This document shows positions 9,491-17,742 of a stretch of DNA of 37,725 nt, one piece after another. The translations under genes and the position numbers were made by a program. The notes beneath the pieces are model-generated. The model made no database searches and was not told the origin of the DNA. It saw only the letters and a list, made by a program, of their open reading frames with translations. Within the stretch, counting starts at the first letter, position 1. Each line of letters starts with the position of its first letter. Where the stretch lies: positions 1-37,725 of the IMG/VR virus record IMGVR_UViG_3300037170_000294, one strand, 5' to 3'. Source of the stretch: a virus.

Positions 9491-9520
9491 TACTTCGTTA
9501 TAGTACAAGATAACGAAGTA
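9491..9520. repeat. Inverted repeat TACTTCGTTAT/ATAACGAAGTA downstream of beta-helix fibre gene
   Basis: Eleven-base perfect arms with an 8-base loop starting 5 bases after the fibre stop codon. The nine-base core is the same as in the repeat at 7643-7670, so the fibre gene sits between two related dyads. Confidence 0.75.
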
Positions 9521-9549
9521 ATAAGCATTTAAAAAGAAAAGGTAATAAT

Positions 9550-9594
9550 ATGGTTAGTAGTGTAATATCGTATGCAAGAGCAGGAAACGTTTAA
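9550..9594 (+). pseudogene. Possible 14-codon remnant of a fibre gene start
   Basis: ATG at 9550, preceded by AAAAGG, opens a 14-codon frame (MVSSVISYARAGNV, then TAA) that stops just before the ribosome site of the GIY-YIG gene. The peptide aligns loosely with the N-terminus of the fibre gene on the other side (PVTYSRTGSAY). This suggests it is the beginning of a paralogous fibre gene left after insertion of the endonuclease or a deletion. A chance ORF cannot be excluded at this length. Confidence 0.35.
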
Positions 9595-9605
9595 GGAGTT
9601 TGAAA

Positions 9606-10271
9606 ATGGGAATTATTTATTGTGCAACCAATACCATCAATGGGAAACGATATATAGGTTTGACAATTAAAGGGTTATCAATACGGAAATTAGCCCATTA
9701 CAGTGATGCAAGGAATAATGTAGATAAATCCTATTTTCATCGAGCTATTCGTAAGTGTGGTGAAAATGGATTTTCATGGAAAATTATTGATGAACATAAT
9801 GATCTGAAAACCTTAAAAATGTTAGAAAGGTTACATATTGCACGCTATGAATCAATGGATCGTGACATTGGATATAATAGTACAGAAGGTGGAGATGGAC
9901 TTTTCGGGTTTAAACACTCACCTGAATCTAAATTAAAAATAGGTTTGGCTAGTAAAGATAGGAAACATACCGATGAAACTAAAAAACTTATTTCCCAACA
10001 TTCAAAAGGAAAGAATAATCCTATTTACGGTCAAAAACGTCCTAAAGAATTAAGGAGAACTGTATCACAAAAACAACATGGTAAAGGAATATTTGGATTT
10101 ACAGGAGTTACTTATAAAAACAAACATCTTGAACCACATTGTAGAGTATGGAACTCAAAAATTGGGTATAATAAAAACCGGAAATCTCTTGGAATGTATA
10201 ACGATCCAGTTTCTGCTGAACTAGTTTATATGCTTGTTTGGAATGAAATTTACAATGGGGGAAAAGACTGA
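9606..10271 (+). CDS. GIY-YIG homing endonuclease with NUMOD3 and AP2-like domain
   Basis: The start is the ATG at 9606, seven bases after AAGGAG; an in-frame TTG two codons upstream is not needed. Residues 1-85 form the GIY-YIG nuclease fold: 'GIIYCATNTINGKRYIGLT' supplies the two halves of the motif, with a conserved Arg in 'IRKCGENGF' and Glu in the metal-binding helix. Residues 105-160 carry NUMOD3-like DNA-binding motifs ('HSPESKLKIGLA', 'HTDETKKLIS'). The C-terminal 60 residues resemble the AP2 domain seen in homing endonucleases ('GFTGVTYKN', 'SLGMYNDPVSAELVY'). Such enzymes cut DNA lacking their own gene and spread by repair. It ends by TGATG overlap with the next fibre gene. A second family member lies at 31751-32614. 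Confidence 0.88.
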   Translation: MGIIYCATNTINGKRYIGLTIKGLSIRKLAHYSDARNNVDKSYFHRAIRKCGENGFSWKIIDEHNDLKTLKMLERLHIARYESMDRDIGYNSTEGGDGLFGFKHSPESKLKIGLASKDRKHTDETKKLISQHSKGKNNPIYGQKRPKELRRTVSQKQHGKGIFGFTGVTYKNKHLEPHCRVWNSKIGYNKNRKSLGMYNDPVSAELVYMLVWNEIYNGGKD

Positions 10272-13200
10272 TGCCTGTTACTTATTCTAGGACTGGTAGT
10301 GCATACGACAGTTATGGTAATTCCATTTCAGCAAATACGCCCCAGTTTAGTAAGTTAATGCCTACAGGTACGGTTACTAACCTTTTAACTAATTCCCAGA
10401 GTGATGGTGGTGATACCAGTAATCCTGAGCTCTTACCTTTGAATGTGCAGACTGGAACAGATACACTTGGTACAACTGCTGGATTTAACGCTTATAATAC
10501 TTCAACTACATCATCATCAACAGAACAGGCACATAGTGGAACGAAGAGTTCAAAAGTTGTAACACAAGGAGTTAGCACCTATGAAGGTGTATATCTTATT
10601 GGAGAAACTACATCTCCTGCAACTAATTATATTACGGGTGTTTGGGTAAAAGCACCATTAAATGCTAATATGCGGATGTTTTTTGCAGGGAATCCTTCAG
10701 GTGGTACATGGGCAGGATTATATTTCACAGGTACTGGTAACTGGCAATATGTGGAATTAATGGGACAACACGCAACAGATACATCTGTAAGTGTATACAT
10801 TTGTACAGTTACTACTGCTCAAGCAATCACCTTTTATGTGGATGATTGCCGGTTAGCCACGAATGTTACGACTGGATTTACTTCAAGTGCCAGTGCAACA
10901 CTCTCTGTTTCACCTTACACTCCATATCAAGGACTTAGAAGTTTAAAGGTTGTAACACCGGGTAATGCAGTTAATGAAGGTGCATATCTATCATCTACTA
11001 CAACAGTAGTCGGAACGGTTTACATTGGCGAAGTAATGGTTAATGCTCCATTGAATGCTTCAATGGTGCTTAAAATAAATGGTGTTAGTAACACATTCAC
11101 CGGAACAGGTACATGGCAACAGGTAACTTATTCTTTTACTGCTAATTCAACAAGCACACCAATTTATGTTTACACTAACACAAAACAAGCCATAACCTTC
11201 TATATTGATTCAGTACAACTTGAAACAGGCAGTACAGCCCATAACTGGGCATATGGGGGTAGTAGCTACGATTTAGGTTACAGTTTACAAAGTGGCTTAT
11301 TAGTGGAAGAAGCGACTACCAACCTATTAACAGCGAATCAATCTACAGGTACGGATTCAGGAGGAAATACTACTGGTTTTACTGGAGTACAAACAGCTAA
11401 TGGTTATACTGGAGCTGAAACTTTATCATCATCAACCGATTACGCACAACAAGGTTCAAAATCACTTAAATGTATAACAGATGGTGCATATAATCATGAA
11501 GGAATATATGTTAATATTTCAGGACTTACAAGTTCAGTAAGTTATACATGGAGTGGATGGGTAATATTCCCGGTAGGAATACCTTTTTATTTGGGTTCTT
11601 CGGCTACTGGAACTTCTTATTACTATACTGGAACTGGAAATTGGCAATATGTATCTGCAACCTTCACATCAACGAGTACATCCCATACATTCAGTTGTGC
11701 GACTGTATATAAAAGTGCAATCACTTTCTACGTCGATATGCTCCAGTTAGAGCAGAAAGCGTACCCTACCAGTTGGACGCTCGGAGGAACAACCCGTAAC
11801 GCTGTAACCTGCACCATTCCGAGTAATGTTTTGAATTTAAGTGCTGGAACGATTGAAAAACAGTTCTATATAACTAATTCCATGCTTAAAGCACCGTCAG
11901 GCACAATATTTGACTTATCAACACACTCTAACGGCGGAAACGATTTAATCAGTCTTTATTACAAAGTAGGAACAGGTTTAGTCTTCCAAACAAGCGATAA
12001 TAGTGGAAATTCAAGCACAGCAACATATTCAACAGCATTAACAGCAGGAAATCATAAGTTGGCTGCAAGATGGGATTCAACAAGCATAATACTAACTGTA
12101 GATGGAAGTACAGGCACACAAATCACAACCAGCACCCCATATCTTCCAACGGTTGCGGGAACTTATTATATTGGGAATAATAACTCTTCTAATTATTATG
12201 ATTCATTATTAAGTTACGAAACTATCTCCAACACTAAAAGAACCGACAGCGACATCAGCAACCGAGCAACCAACGGATACACTGTCGATAATCATGTAAC
12301 GTTCAGTGCAGGATTAACCAGTGATTTATCTGATATTTTACAGGTAATATTATCCGATGGCAACCAAGCATGGACTGATAATCCACAAGTGAGTGTTAAA
12401 CCAACCGTAACAGATTCAAATAAAGCATTTGTAGATAGTATATCGGTTGGAAGTAAATTTACAATATCAGATAGTGATAAAAGTTGGTTAGATTCATTAT
12501 TAGTAAAAAATAAATTAACAATAGCAGATAATGACTTATCATGGCTTGATACACTCTTAGTTAAATCAAAAGTCTCAATATCAAACGCTAATTCATTATG
12601 GAATGAAATAATCTCAATAGCAAGTAAATTAAAGATAACAGACAGTGATTTAGCATGGTCTGATATTTTAACAATCAAAAATAAATTTTCTATACCAGAT
12701 AACGACTTAAATTGGGTTGATTTAATTACTCTTAAAATCTTATCTGCTATATCAGATTCCAATTTCCTATGGCAAGATAACCTACTTATCAAAGTAGCCT
12801 TCATGCTCGCCGACGGAAATTGTTGCTTAGACACAGTTGAAAATATCTCAATCGCTTCCTCACTCACTATCCCCGATGCCGGCGAAATGTCAGAGACGCT
12901 TTCTGTTTTAATCCAGTTCATAATTAATCAAAGTGGCACAGTCGAAGATATAGTAGATATTTTAAACAAATTTACCCTATTTGATATAGGGCAAGCGACT
13001 GATTTACCGGTAGTTCAGGGCAAAATTTCCTTACAAGACAGTGGAACAGATATTGAAAATGTGTTGATGAAATCAACACTATCTTTAAATGACCTTGGAT
13101 TCTTAAGAGATATTGTTAATCTTAACAATTTATTCACACTTTACGATTCAGGGATAATAAAAGAAAAATTACTATTTTTAATAGGTCTTCTAATTGAAGA

Positions 13201-13525
13201 CGATGCTACAGATAGCGAAGCTATCTCCTTATTAAGTTCGTTGTTAATAAAAGATTTCGGTTACAGCGTTGATAACGCTGTAGTAAATACAACTTTGACT
13301 ATTAATGATATTGGAGTAACTATTGAGCAAGCAATTGTTCAAGTTGGTGTATTGTTAGTTGATGAGGGTTACGGCCTTGATGAGATTGTTAAGATTTTCT
13401 TAACTGAATATTACGATTTAATTGTTACATTAGAAAAAGAATATGATGTTATTGTTAATGTAGAAGATATTTTTGATGCTATTATAACATATTCCAAGCA
13501 AGCAAATGCGAAGGTGATTAAATGA
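10271..13525 (+). CDS. Tail fibre with repeated carbohydrate-binding and LamG-like domains
   Basis: A 1084-residue protein. Three similar jelly-roll modules (about residues 60-200, 200-330 and 350-505) repeat the pattern 'GTGNWQYV... AITFYVD', as in CBM4/9-type carbohydrate-binding domains. Residues 515-660 look like a LamG/concanavalin-type domain ('AARWDSTSIILTVDGSTG', 'YYIGNNNS'). Residues 680-900 hold about ten repeats of 21 residues ('ISDSDKSWLDSLLVKNKL' type), then longer versions up to residue 1040. The repeats resemble those in the fibre gene at the left edge. The domain set indicates binding to cell-surface polysaccharide. The start overlaps the GIY-YIG stop (TGATG) and the end overlaps the BppU-like gene (ATGA). 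Confidence 0.75.
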   Translation: MPVTYSRTGSAYDSYGNSISANTPQFSKLMPTGTVTNLLTNSQSDGGDTSNPELLPLNVQTGTDTLGTTAGFNAYNTSTTSSSTEQAHSGTKSSKVVTQGVSTYEGVYLIGETTSPATNYITGVWVKAPLNANMRMFFAGNPSGGTWAGLYFTGTGNWQYVELMGQHATDTSVSVYICTVTTAQAITFYVDDCRLATNVTTGFTSSASATLSVSPYTPYQGLRSLKVVTPGNAVNEGAYLSSTTTVVGTVYIGEVMVNAPLNASMVLKINGVSNTFTGTGTWQQVTYSFTANSTSTPIYVYTNTKQAITFYIDSVQLETGSTAHNWAYGGSSYDLGYSLQSGLLVEEATTNLLTANQSTGTDSGGNTTGFTGVQTANGYTGAETLSSSTDYAQQGSKSLKCITDGAYNHEGIYVNISGLTSSVSYTWSGWVIFPVGIPFYLGSSATGTSYYYTGTGNWQYVSATFTSTSTSHTFSCATVYKSAITFYVDMLQLEQKAYPTSWTLGGTTRNAVTCTIPSNVLNLSAGTIEKQFYITNSMLKAPSGTIFDLSTHSNGGNDLISLYYKVGTGLVFQTSDNSGNSSTATYSTALTAGNHKLAARWDSTSIILTVDGSTGTQITTSTPYLPTVAGTYYIGNNNSSNYYDSLLSYETISNTKRTDSDISNRATNGYTVDNHVTFSAGLTSDLSDILQVILSDGNQAWTDNPQVSVKPTVTDSNKAFVDSISVGSKFTISDSDKSWLDSLLVKNKLTIADNDLSWLDTLLVKSKVSISNANSLWNEIISIASKLKITDSDLAWSDILTIKNKFSIPDNDLNWVDLITLKILSAISDSNFLWQDNLLIKVAFMLADGNCCLDTVENISIASSLTIPDAGEMSETLSVLIQFIINQSGTVEDIVDILNKFTLFDIGQATDLPVVQGKISLQDSGTDIENVLMKSTLSLNDLGFLRDIVNLNNLFTLYDSGIIKEKLLFLIGLLIEDDATDSEAISLLSSLLIKDFGYSVDNAVVNTTLTINDIGVTIEQAIVQVGVLLVDEGYGLDEIVKIFLTEYYDLIVTLEKEYDVIVNVEDIFDAIITYSKQANAKVIK

Positions 13526-13830
13526 CTGTTAAAGAAGGCAGTTATGGATATAGGCGTATTTTTAATTTTAAAGATCAATGTGGAAATCCTATCGATTTAA
13601 GTGGGATGGATACAGTTACTCTTTTTATTCGAGTTAATACAGGTGAAGTGATTGAAAGAACGTGTACTATAATTGATGCGTTAAATGGGCAAGTTGTCTA
13701 TATGACAGAAGAAGGAGATTTTGATTCAAATGGTTTTGCTTTTTATGAAGTAGAAACGAGCGGAATCGGAACATGTTATATTTCTGAGAATGAAATAAAA
13801 GAGAAAGTTAAAAAAAGAATAGGTTATTAG
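13522..13830 (+). CDS. BppU-like N-terminal baseplate/tail protein
   Basis: A 102-residue Ig-like beta domain. The order 'FKDQCGNPIDLSGMDTVTLF' then 'IDALNGQVVYMTEEGDF' then 'GFAFYEVE' matches the N-terminal domain of baseplate upper proteins (BppU family), in which a polynucleotide-like 'nodal' Ig fold links appendages to the baseplate. It begins inside the stop of the long fibre gene, consistent with a fibre-attachment role. Function rests on a motif-level match. Confidence 0.6.
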   Translation: MTVKEGSYGYRRIFNFKDQCGNPIDLSGMDTVTLFIRVNTGEVIERTCTIIDALNGQVVYMTEEGDFDSNGFAFYEVETSGIGTCYISENEIKEKVKKRIGY

Positions 13831-13843
13831 GACGGTGGGGGAA

Positions 13844-14599
13844 ATGGGACATGAAGATACTAAGATAATTATAAGTCATACTAATAAATTTACGGAGATT
13901 GATTTAAGATTAAACAACATTGAAAGTGAGATGGAAGATGGTTCAAATGAGTTTAAAAAACTTAATAAATCACAAGGTAGAATAGAAAAGGAACTTGGTA
14001 TTAAAGCAATAACCAATAGTCATGATAAAGAATTACTTGAAACTAAAATTGATCGGGTAGAACGAAGAGCTGAAGAAATTGATCAGGCCGCTTTAAAAAG
14101 AGCTGAAAATTTCACAAAAGTTGATACTACTTTTGCTGGAAAAATTGATGAGATGAAAGTTAATCAAGGAGTCATGCAAAAAAGTCTTTCTGGATTAGAA
14201 GGACAATTTAGTCATCTCCAACGTACTATTGGAGAAAAAGTATATGCTAACGGTTTTACGAAAGAAAAGTTAGAAACTCTCGATAAGCAAGATGAAACCA
14301 TGATAGAAATTCTTATTAATACTCGTGAATTAGTTCTTACAGATATGGCAAATCGGCAAGGGAAAAAAGAAGGGAAAGAAGAAGCTGAGAAAGAGGTTGA
14401 AAAGAAAATATCAATTCAAGAAAGGATTCGAGACCATAGATGGCGTTGGTATGAATTTGCAGCTTTAATTGTTATAGCTCTAGTCACTGTTTATACAAGT
14501 GCTGCATCATGGAACGCATGGCATGCTCCCTCTTATTTAGATCCTATCGGAAAACTTTTGGGCATGAAACTTACAGCTATGGTGATCAATCATGGATGA
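13844..14599 (+). CDS. Coiled-coil protein with C-terminal membrane helix
   Basis: I prefer the ATG at 13844, directly after a G-rich ribosome site (GGTGGGGG), over the in-frame GTG at 13835. The roughly 250-residue product is almost entirely charged coiled coil to residue 200. One membrane helix follows near the C-terminus ('FAALIVIALVTVYTSAASW'), then a short tail. This architecture recurs in small membrane-anchored virus proteins placed next to lysis or tail genes. It overlaps the next membrane protein by 8 bases. Function not recognised. Confidence 0.6.
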   Translation: MGHEDTKIIISHTNKFTEIDLRLNNIESEMEDGSNEFKKLNKSQGRIEKELGIKAITNSHDKELLETKIDRVERRAEEIDQAALKRAENFTKVDTTFAGKIDEMKVNQGVMQKSLSGLEGQFSHLQRTIGEKVYANGFTKEKLETLDKQDETMIEILINTRELVLTDMANRQGKKEGKEEAEKEVEKKISIQERIRDHRWRWYEFAALIVIALVTVYTSAASWNAWHAPSYLDPIGKLLGMKLTAMVINHG

Positions 14600-14837
14600 T
14601 ATGACTTGGCAGAAACTCTGGGAATTGAGAGAAGAAATGTATAAAGCCGATAAAGATTCTTGTAACCGTTTAACTGCTTTAGAATCAGCGGACACAACCG
14701 AAGATCGAGTACACAGCGATTACAGTGAAGAAAGACAATATGGTATAAGTACTCTTATAGCAGTTATAGGTTTAACTGCTACTTTCACATCTGTTATAAT
14801 AACTATTCTTTATTATACGAAAATTATAGGTCATTAA
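14592..14837 (+). CDS. Small single-pass membrane protein (81 aa)
   Basis: A charged N-terminal half (about 48 residues) precedes one membrane helix ('ISTLIAVIGLTATFTSVIIT') and a short basic tail. It overlaps the coiled-coil membrane protein upstream and is separated from the transporter gene by one base, so all three are probably translated together. It could be a holin-like or anchoring subunit; no family recognised. Confidence 0.6.
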   Translation: MDDMTWQKLWELREEMYKADKDSCNRLTALESADTTEDRVHSDYSEERQYGISTLIAVIGLTATFTSVIITILYYTKIIGH

Positions 14838-14838
14838 A

Positions 14839-15693
14839 ATGGATCGAGAAGAAGTTGGTACCCGCGCATCGATACTTGGGATTATAGTTAATATTGCATT
14901 AGCAGTATTGAATTTAACTATTGGAATAATAGGAAACTCCAGTGCTTTAATAGCAAGTGGTGGAGATAATATTTCTGATGTATTAGCGTCAGCTATAACA
15001 ATGATTTTTTTCAAGATAGGATTAAAAGCTGCAAATGAAGACTACCCTTACGGTTTTGGAAGAATTGAAAATTTAGCTGGTCTTATTATAGCCGGATTCC
15101 TGGCGGTTGTCGGCTATGAAATATTATTGGAATCTTGGGCAAAATTATCCGCCATGCTTTTTTTACACCAATATTCCTCACCCGATCTATATACTGCGGT
15201 TATGGCATTAATAGCATTTGGAGTTAATTTCTTTATTGCGACATATCTTTTGCGAACTGGAAAAAAAATCAACAGCTCAGCTATTATAGCAATAGGCAAG
15301 CATAAATTCGTGGACATTTTTTCATCACTTGCAGTTTTTTTTGGTATACTTATAAGTATCTTTGGTTTTCCCATTGCTGACCCAATCTTAGGTATTGTAG
15401 TTTGTGTATTGATATTTAAGACATCAATAGAAATTGGCTTTGACAATTCAAAGAATATACTAGGTCATGTACCTGAAGGACTTTATGATTATATTTATAA
15501 GCGGGCAAATAGAATAGAGGGCGTAGAAAAAGTTCAAGAATTAAAAATCAATGTTGCGGGTGCATATACATATTTAGAAATAGAAATTATTGCGAAAGAT
15601 GACTCTTATGATCTTGAGCAAAAAATAGAAAAAGAGTTATTAAAAATAGAATATGTAAAAGGGTGTAGTGTTCAAGCTATACCTCAAGAATGA
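14839..15693 (+). CDS. CDF-family divalent metal cation transporter
   Basis: This 284-residue protein has the cation diffusion facilitator layout: six membrane helices in the first 200 residues and a cytoplasmic ferredoxin-like domain from about 205. The metal-site residues of the FieF/YiiP type are present. Helix 2 gives Asp43 and Asp47 ('SGGDNISDVLAS'), helix 5 gives His155 and Asp159 ('KHKFVDIFSS'), and the loop motif 'YPYGFGRIENLAG' follows helix 2. Known members exchange Zn2+, Fe2+, Mn2+ or similar for protons across the cytoplasmic membrane. It is the last gene of the virion operon, one base after a small membrane protein, and faces the - strand operon. A virus-borne copy is unusual; whether it exports metal during infection is not visible. 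Confidence 0.88.
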   Translation: MDREEVGTRASILGIIVNIALAVLNLTIGIIGNSSALIASGGDNISDVLASAITMIFFKIGLKAANEDYPYGFGRIENLAGLIIAGFLAVVGYEILLESWAKLSAMLFLHQYSSPDLYTAVMALIAFGVNFFIATYLLRTGKKINSSAIIAIGKHKFVDIFSSLAVFFGILISIFGFPIADPILGIVVCVLIFKTSIEIGFDNSKNILGHVPEGLYDYIYKRANRIEGVEKVQELKINVAGAYTYLEIEIIAKDDSYDLEQKIEKELLKIEYVKGCSVQAIPQE

Positions 15694-15953
15694 TTTTTTC
15701 TAGTCATGGCATGTTTTATTTTTTCCCCTCTTAAAACAAAGGATTCAAGTTCTTGTTGTGATTCACTGTTGAGTTGGTAATCTTTTAGAGGACAATCATT
15801 TGGAGGGTAGAAAGCTTCTTCTTGATCTCCTACTGATTTAATTAACCCTTCTCTTTGTGGATGAGTGCAAAAATAATCCCAATCTATTTTTTTAGAAGGT
15901 TGTTCTTTACAAAAACAACAATCGATACAATATTCTATTAAAATTATTTTCAT
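15684..15953 (-). CDS. Small cysteine-rich protein (89 aa)
   Basis: The start is the ATG at 15953, one base after the stop of the preceding small gene; an upstream in-frame extension overlaps that gene and is rejected. The product begins MKIILIEYCIDCCFC and has further Cys at 'FCTHPQREG' and 'NDCPL', so a metal-binding fold is likely. The 3' end overlaps the convergent transporter gene by 10 bases. Function unknown; last gene of the Pth2 operon. Confidence 0.6.
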   Translation of the reverse strand: MKIILIEYCIDCCFCKEQPSKKIDWDYFCTHPQREGLIKSVGDQEEAFYPPNDCPLKDYQLNSESQQELESFVLRGEKIKHAMTRKNHS

Positions 15954-15954
15954 T

Positions 15955-16113
15955 TTATTTCTCTCTTTTATTTGTATTTCTTGCCCACTGTGCTTCACAC
16001 ACAGCGATTTTTTGTTTTTGTGACTTGAAAGTTTTGTCATTTGCGATCGCATGCATACAACGTGTAACAAAACCTGATTGTGTTTCACCATTTTGTGGTG
16101 CGGGTAATGGCAT
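15955..16113 (-). CDS. Small conserved phage-type protein (52 aa), 'RCM...AVC..W' family
   Basis: ATG at 16113 follows directly on the stop of the gene upstream (TAGATG), with AAGGAGGTGG 5 bases ahead, so the start is well supported. The peptide (MPLPAPQNGETQSGFVTRCM, then 'QKIAVCEAQW') matches a widespread type of tiny phage protein with an N-terminal LPxPxxGE, a central RCM and a C-terminal AVCxxxW. In phage genomes it often sits near portal and capsid protease genes. The biochemical role is unknown. The next gene upstream encodes a diverged copy. Confidence 0.65.
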   Translation of the reverse strand: MPLPAPQNGETQSGFVTRCMHAIANDKTFKSQKQKIAVCEAQWARNTNKREK

Positions 16114-16269
16114 CTAACCACCTCCTTGTACCCTACTCCAAATTCCCCTACATATGCTCTCCCTTATTCTAAAATCCGGGTAATTTATAACCATATTTTC
16201 ATCGTTCATACATCTTAAGTGGAAAATTTTATCATTTTCGTTATTTTTTGGAACTGGAAGATCAGTCAT
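16114..16269 (-). CDS. Second 'RCM...IC..W' small protein (51 aa), paralogue
   Basis: ATG at 16269 overlaps the upstream stop (TAATG), and the TAG stop abuts the next ATG. The product (MTDLPVPKNNENDKIFHLRC, then 'YPDFRIRESICRGIW') shares LPVP, RCM, a YPD-type loop and Cys-x3-Trp with the next gene, so the two are tandem paralogues. Its last codons (VQGGG) also supply the GGAGGTGG ribosome site for the following gene. Confidence 0.6.
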   Translation of the reverse strand: MTDLPVPKNNENDKIFHLRCMNDENMVINYPDFRIRESICRGIWSRVQGGG

Positions 16270-16643
16270 TAATAATCCCTTTCTCCCATTTTTACTAACA
16301 CAATTTCTCTTTCTAGCAACTCATAAATGCTTGGACTTGAATCTTCTTCATACTCTGTTTCTAATTCATAAATTTCTTCGCAGATTTTTGTTAAAACTAT
16401 ATCTATAAAATGTTCTAAAGTATTGTCATAATTCTTAAGGTCTGCACTAAAAATCCAAATATGTTCTTCTTCATCATCAAGAATTGCACTAATAAAAAAT
16501 GCCCTCTCATCTTTTCCGAATTCACTTATTTCTGGAATAGTAGATTTTCTCCATTCGTTATCAAAATAAAGAATTCTAAAAAGTTCATTTTCATATTCTT
16601 CTTTAACTTTACATCTACAATGTAATGTAGTATACATTCCCAT
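16269..16643 (-). CDS. Hypothetical acidic protein (124 aa)
   Basis: A 124-residue acidic protein beginning MGMYTTLHCRCKVKEEYENE, with alternating strands and helices and no membrane segment. The opening resembles small phage proteins of unknown role that start 'MGMYT'. It lies directly downstream of Pth2 (ATG one base after the Pth2 stop) in a tight operon. No function can be assigned. Confidence 0.55.
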   Translation of the reverse strand: MGMYTTLHCRCKVKEEYENELFRILYFDNEWRKSTIPEISEFGKDERAFFISAILDDEEEHIWIFSADLKNYDNTLEHFIDIVLTKICEEIYELETEYEEDSSPSIYELLEREIVLVKMGERDY

Positions 16644-17096
16644 TTAATCACCTTGTCGTTTTTCTTCTATCCATTTCATAACATCTTGAGTTTGTTCCCC
16701 GTCTATATTATAGCGTTCTAAAAACTCTTCATTAGGTTTAAAAAGTTTATAATCTTTTGTATACTCATCTATTTTATCTGATTCCCCTAATATTCCCATA
16801 GATGTAATAGTAGGTTCTCCAAATTCCGTTACTCCTAAATCAGTTACAAGATAATGTGCTATCCCTGTATTATCAAGCTTATATTCAAGATTTACTAATT
16901 CGTAAGAATCAGGAACCGCTAAAATTATAGTCTTAATACATTGTTCGTTCCACTTGTCAATTATTTCATCACTAGCCCGCATCATTGCTTTACTGGTTGC
17001 ATGTGTAACTTGAACTGCAAACTTACCAGGACTCATTGGCAAATCTTCTCTAATTAATATTACTAATTTTACTTCTGTTTCTAATTTTCCACTCAT
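16644..17096 (-). CDS. pth2: Peptidyl-tRNA hydrolase, Pth2 type
   Basis: This 150-residue protein matches the archaeal/eukaryotic Pth2 fold, which cleaves the ester between peptide and tRNA to recycle tRNAs from stalled or dropped-off chains. Key blocks are visible: 'LVILIREDLPMSPGKFAVQV' with the conserved Lys25, 'THATSKAM' with His32, a Trp before the central strand ('DKWNEQCIKTIILAV'), and 'VTDLGVTEFGEPTITSMGI' with Asp86 and Thr90. A short C-terminal extension (about 35 residues) goes beyond the usual length of about 115-120. It overlaps the HD hydrolase gene by ATGA. With a tRNA array and CCA-adding enzyme in the same window, it fits a virus-encoded tRNA maintenance module. Confidence 0.85.
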   Translation of the reverse strand: MSGKLETEVKLVILIREDLPMSPGKFAVQVTHATSKAMMRASDEIIDKWNEQCIKTIILAVPDSYELVNLEYKLDNTGIAHYLVTDLGVTEFGEPTITSMGILGESDKIDEYTKDYKLFKPNEEFLERYNIDGEQTQDVMKWIEEKRQGD

Positions 17097-17704
17097 TTTA
17101 TCCCCTCAAAATTTAATTTTGGCCTACTTGAAATATAATCAGCTAAATAAACGATTTGCTGAGACAAATCCATATCTTTCGATATGAGAGTTTTTGTCTT
17201 TTTTACATAATCCACTGAAACATCTCCCATATGACTCTCTATTAACCTCATTATTTCATTGAAGCCTTCTTTCTCTATTCTCCCTCTAAGTTGATATTTG
17301 TTGTATCGAAGCCTCGGTAATAAAGAATGAATAGGAAAATAATCCATATCATATTTTTTTACCCCCCTCTTACAAGTATCATGAAGAAGAACAGCACATA
17401 AAATATAATCCCTAACAATTTCGGTTATTCCATAAGCCCTACAAAGTTGTTCTGCAAAGTATGTAGCAACTGCTGAATGTTTTACAGTCCCTCCTAACTC
17501 ACGAGCAAAAAGAGGATGTCGATTTTCTGATATCGCTGCGGGGATAATCCAAAAATATTCTGGAGCATTTTCTAAACATATTTGAGTAAAACCTTTAATT
17601 TTATTATTTTCTATTAATTCAATATAAGGTTTTAATAAATTCATTCCTTCTTTTTTCATAAATTTAATATATCCCGATGGATATTCATATTCCCCAAACT
17701 TCAT
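17093..17704 (-). CDS. HD-domain phosphohydrolase
   Basis: This 203-residue protein carries the full HD metal site: His76 ('TVKHSAVATYFA'), His108-Asp109 ('AVLLHDTCKRG'), His158 ('ESHMGDVS') and Asp189 ('VYLADYISSR'). HD proteins hydrolyse nucleotides, cyclic nucleotides or RNA ends. The layout here (helical N-terminus, 'LLHD' and 'LADY' blocks) is like the YqeK/tRNA-related HD group, but the substrate cannot be read from sequence. It is translationally coupled to Pth2 downstream. A role in nucleotide or RNA metabolism is inferred. Confidence 0.8.
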   Translation of the reverse strand: MKFGEYEYPSGYIKFMKKEGMNLLKPYIELIENNKIKGFTQICLENAPEYFWIIPAAISENRHPLFARELGGTVKHSAVATYFAEQLCRAYGITEIVRDYILCAVLLHDTCKRGVKKYDMDYFPIHSLLPRLRYNKYQLRGRIEKEGFNEIMRLIESHMGDVSVDYVKKTKTLISKDMDLSQQIVYLADYISSRPKLNFEGIK

Positions 17705-17742
17705 TTTATTTCCTCATGCCATTCTTTTATTACTTTTAATTT

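Noticed and set aside
12292-12921. 209-codon open frame on the - strand inside the long fibre gene
   Set aside because: It is antisense to the regular 21-residue repeats of the fibre gene, which explains its length; no ribosome site and no recognisable protein.
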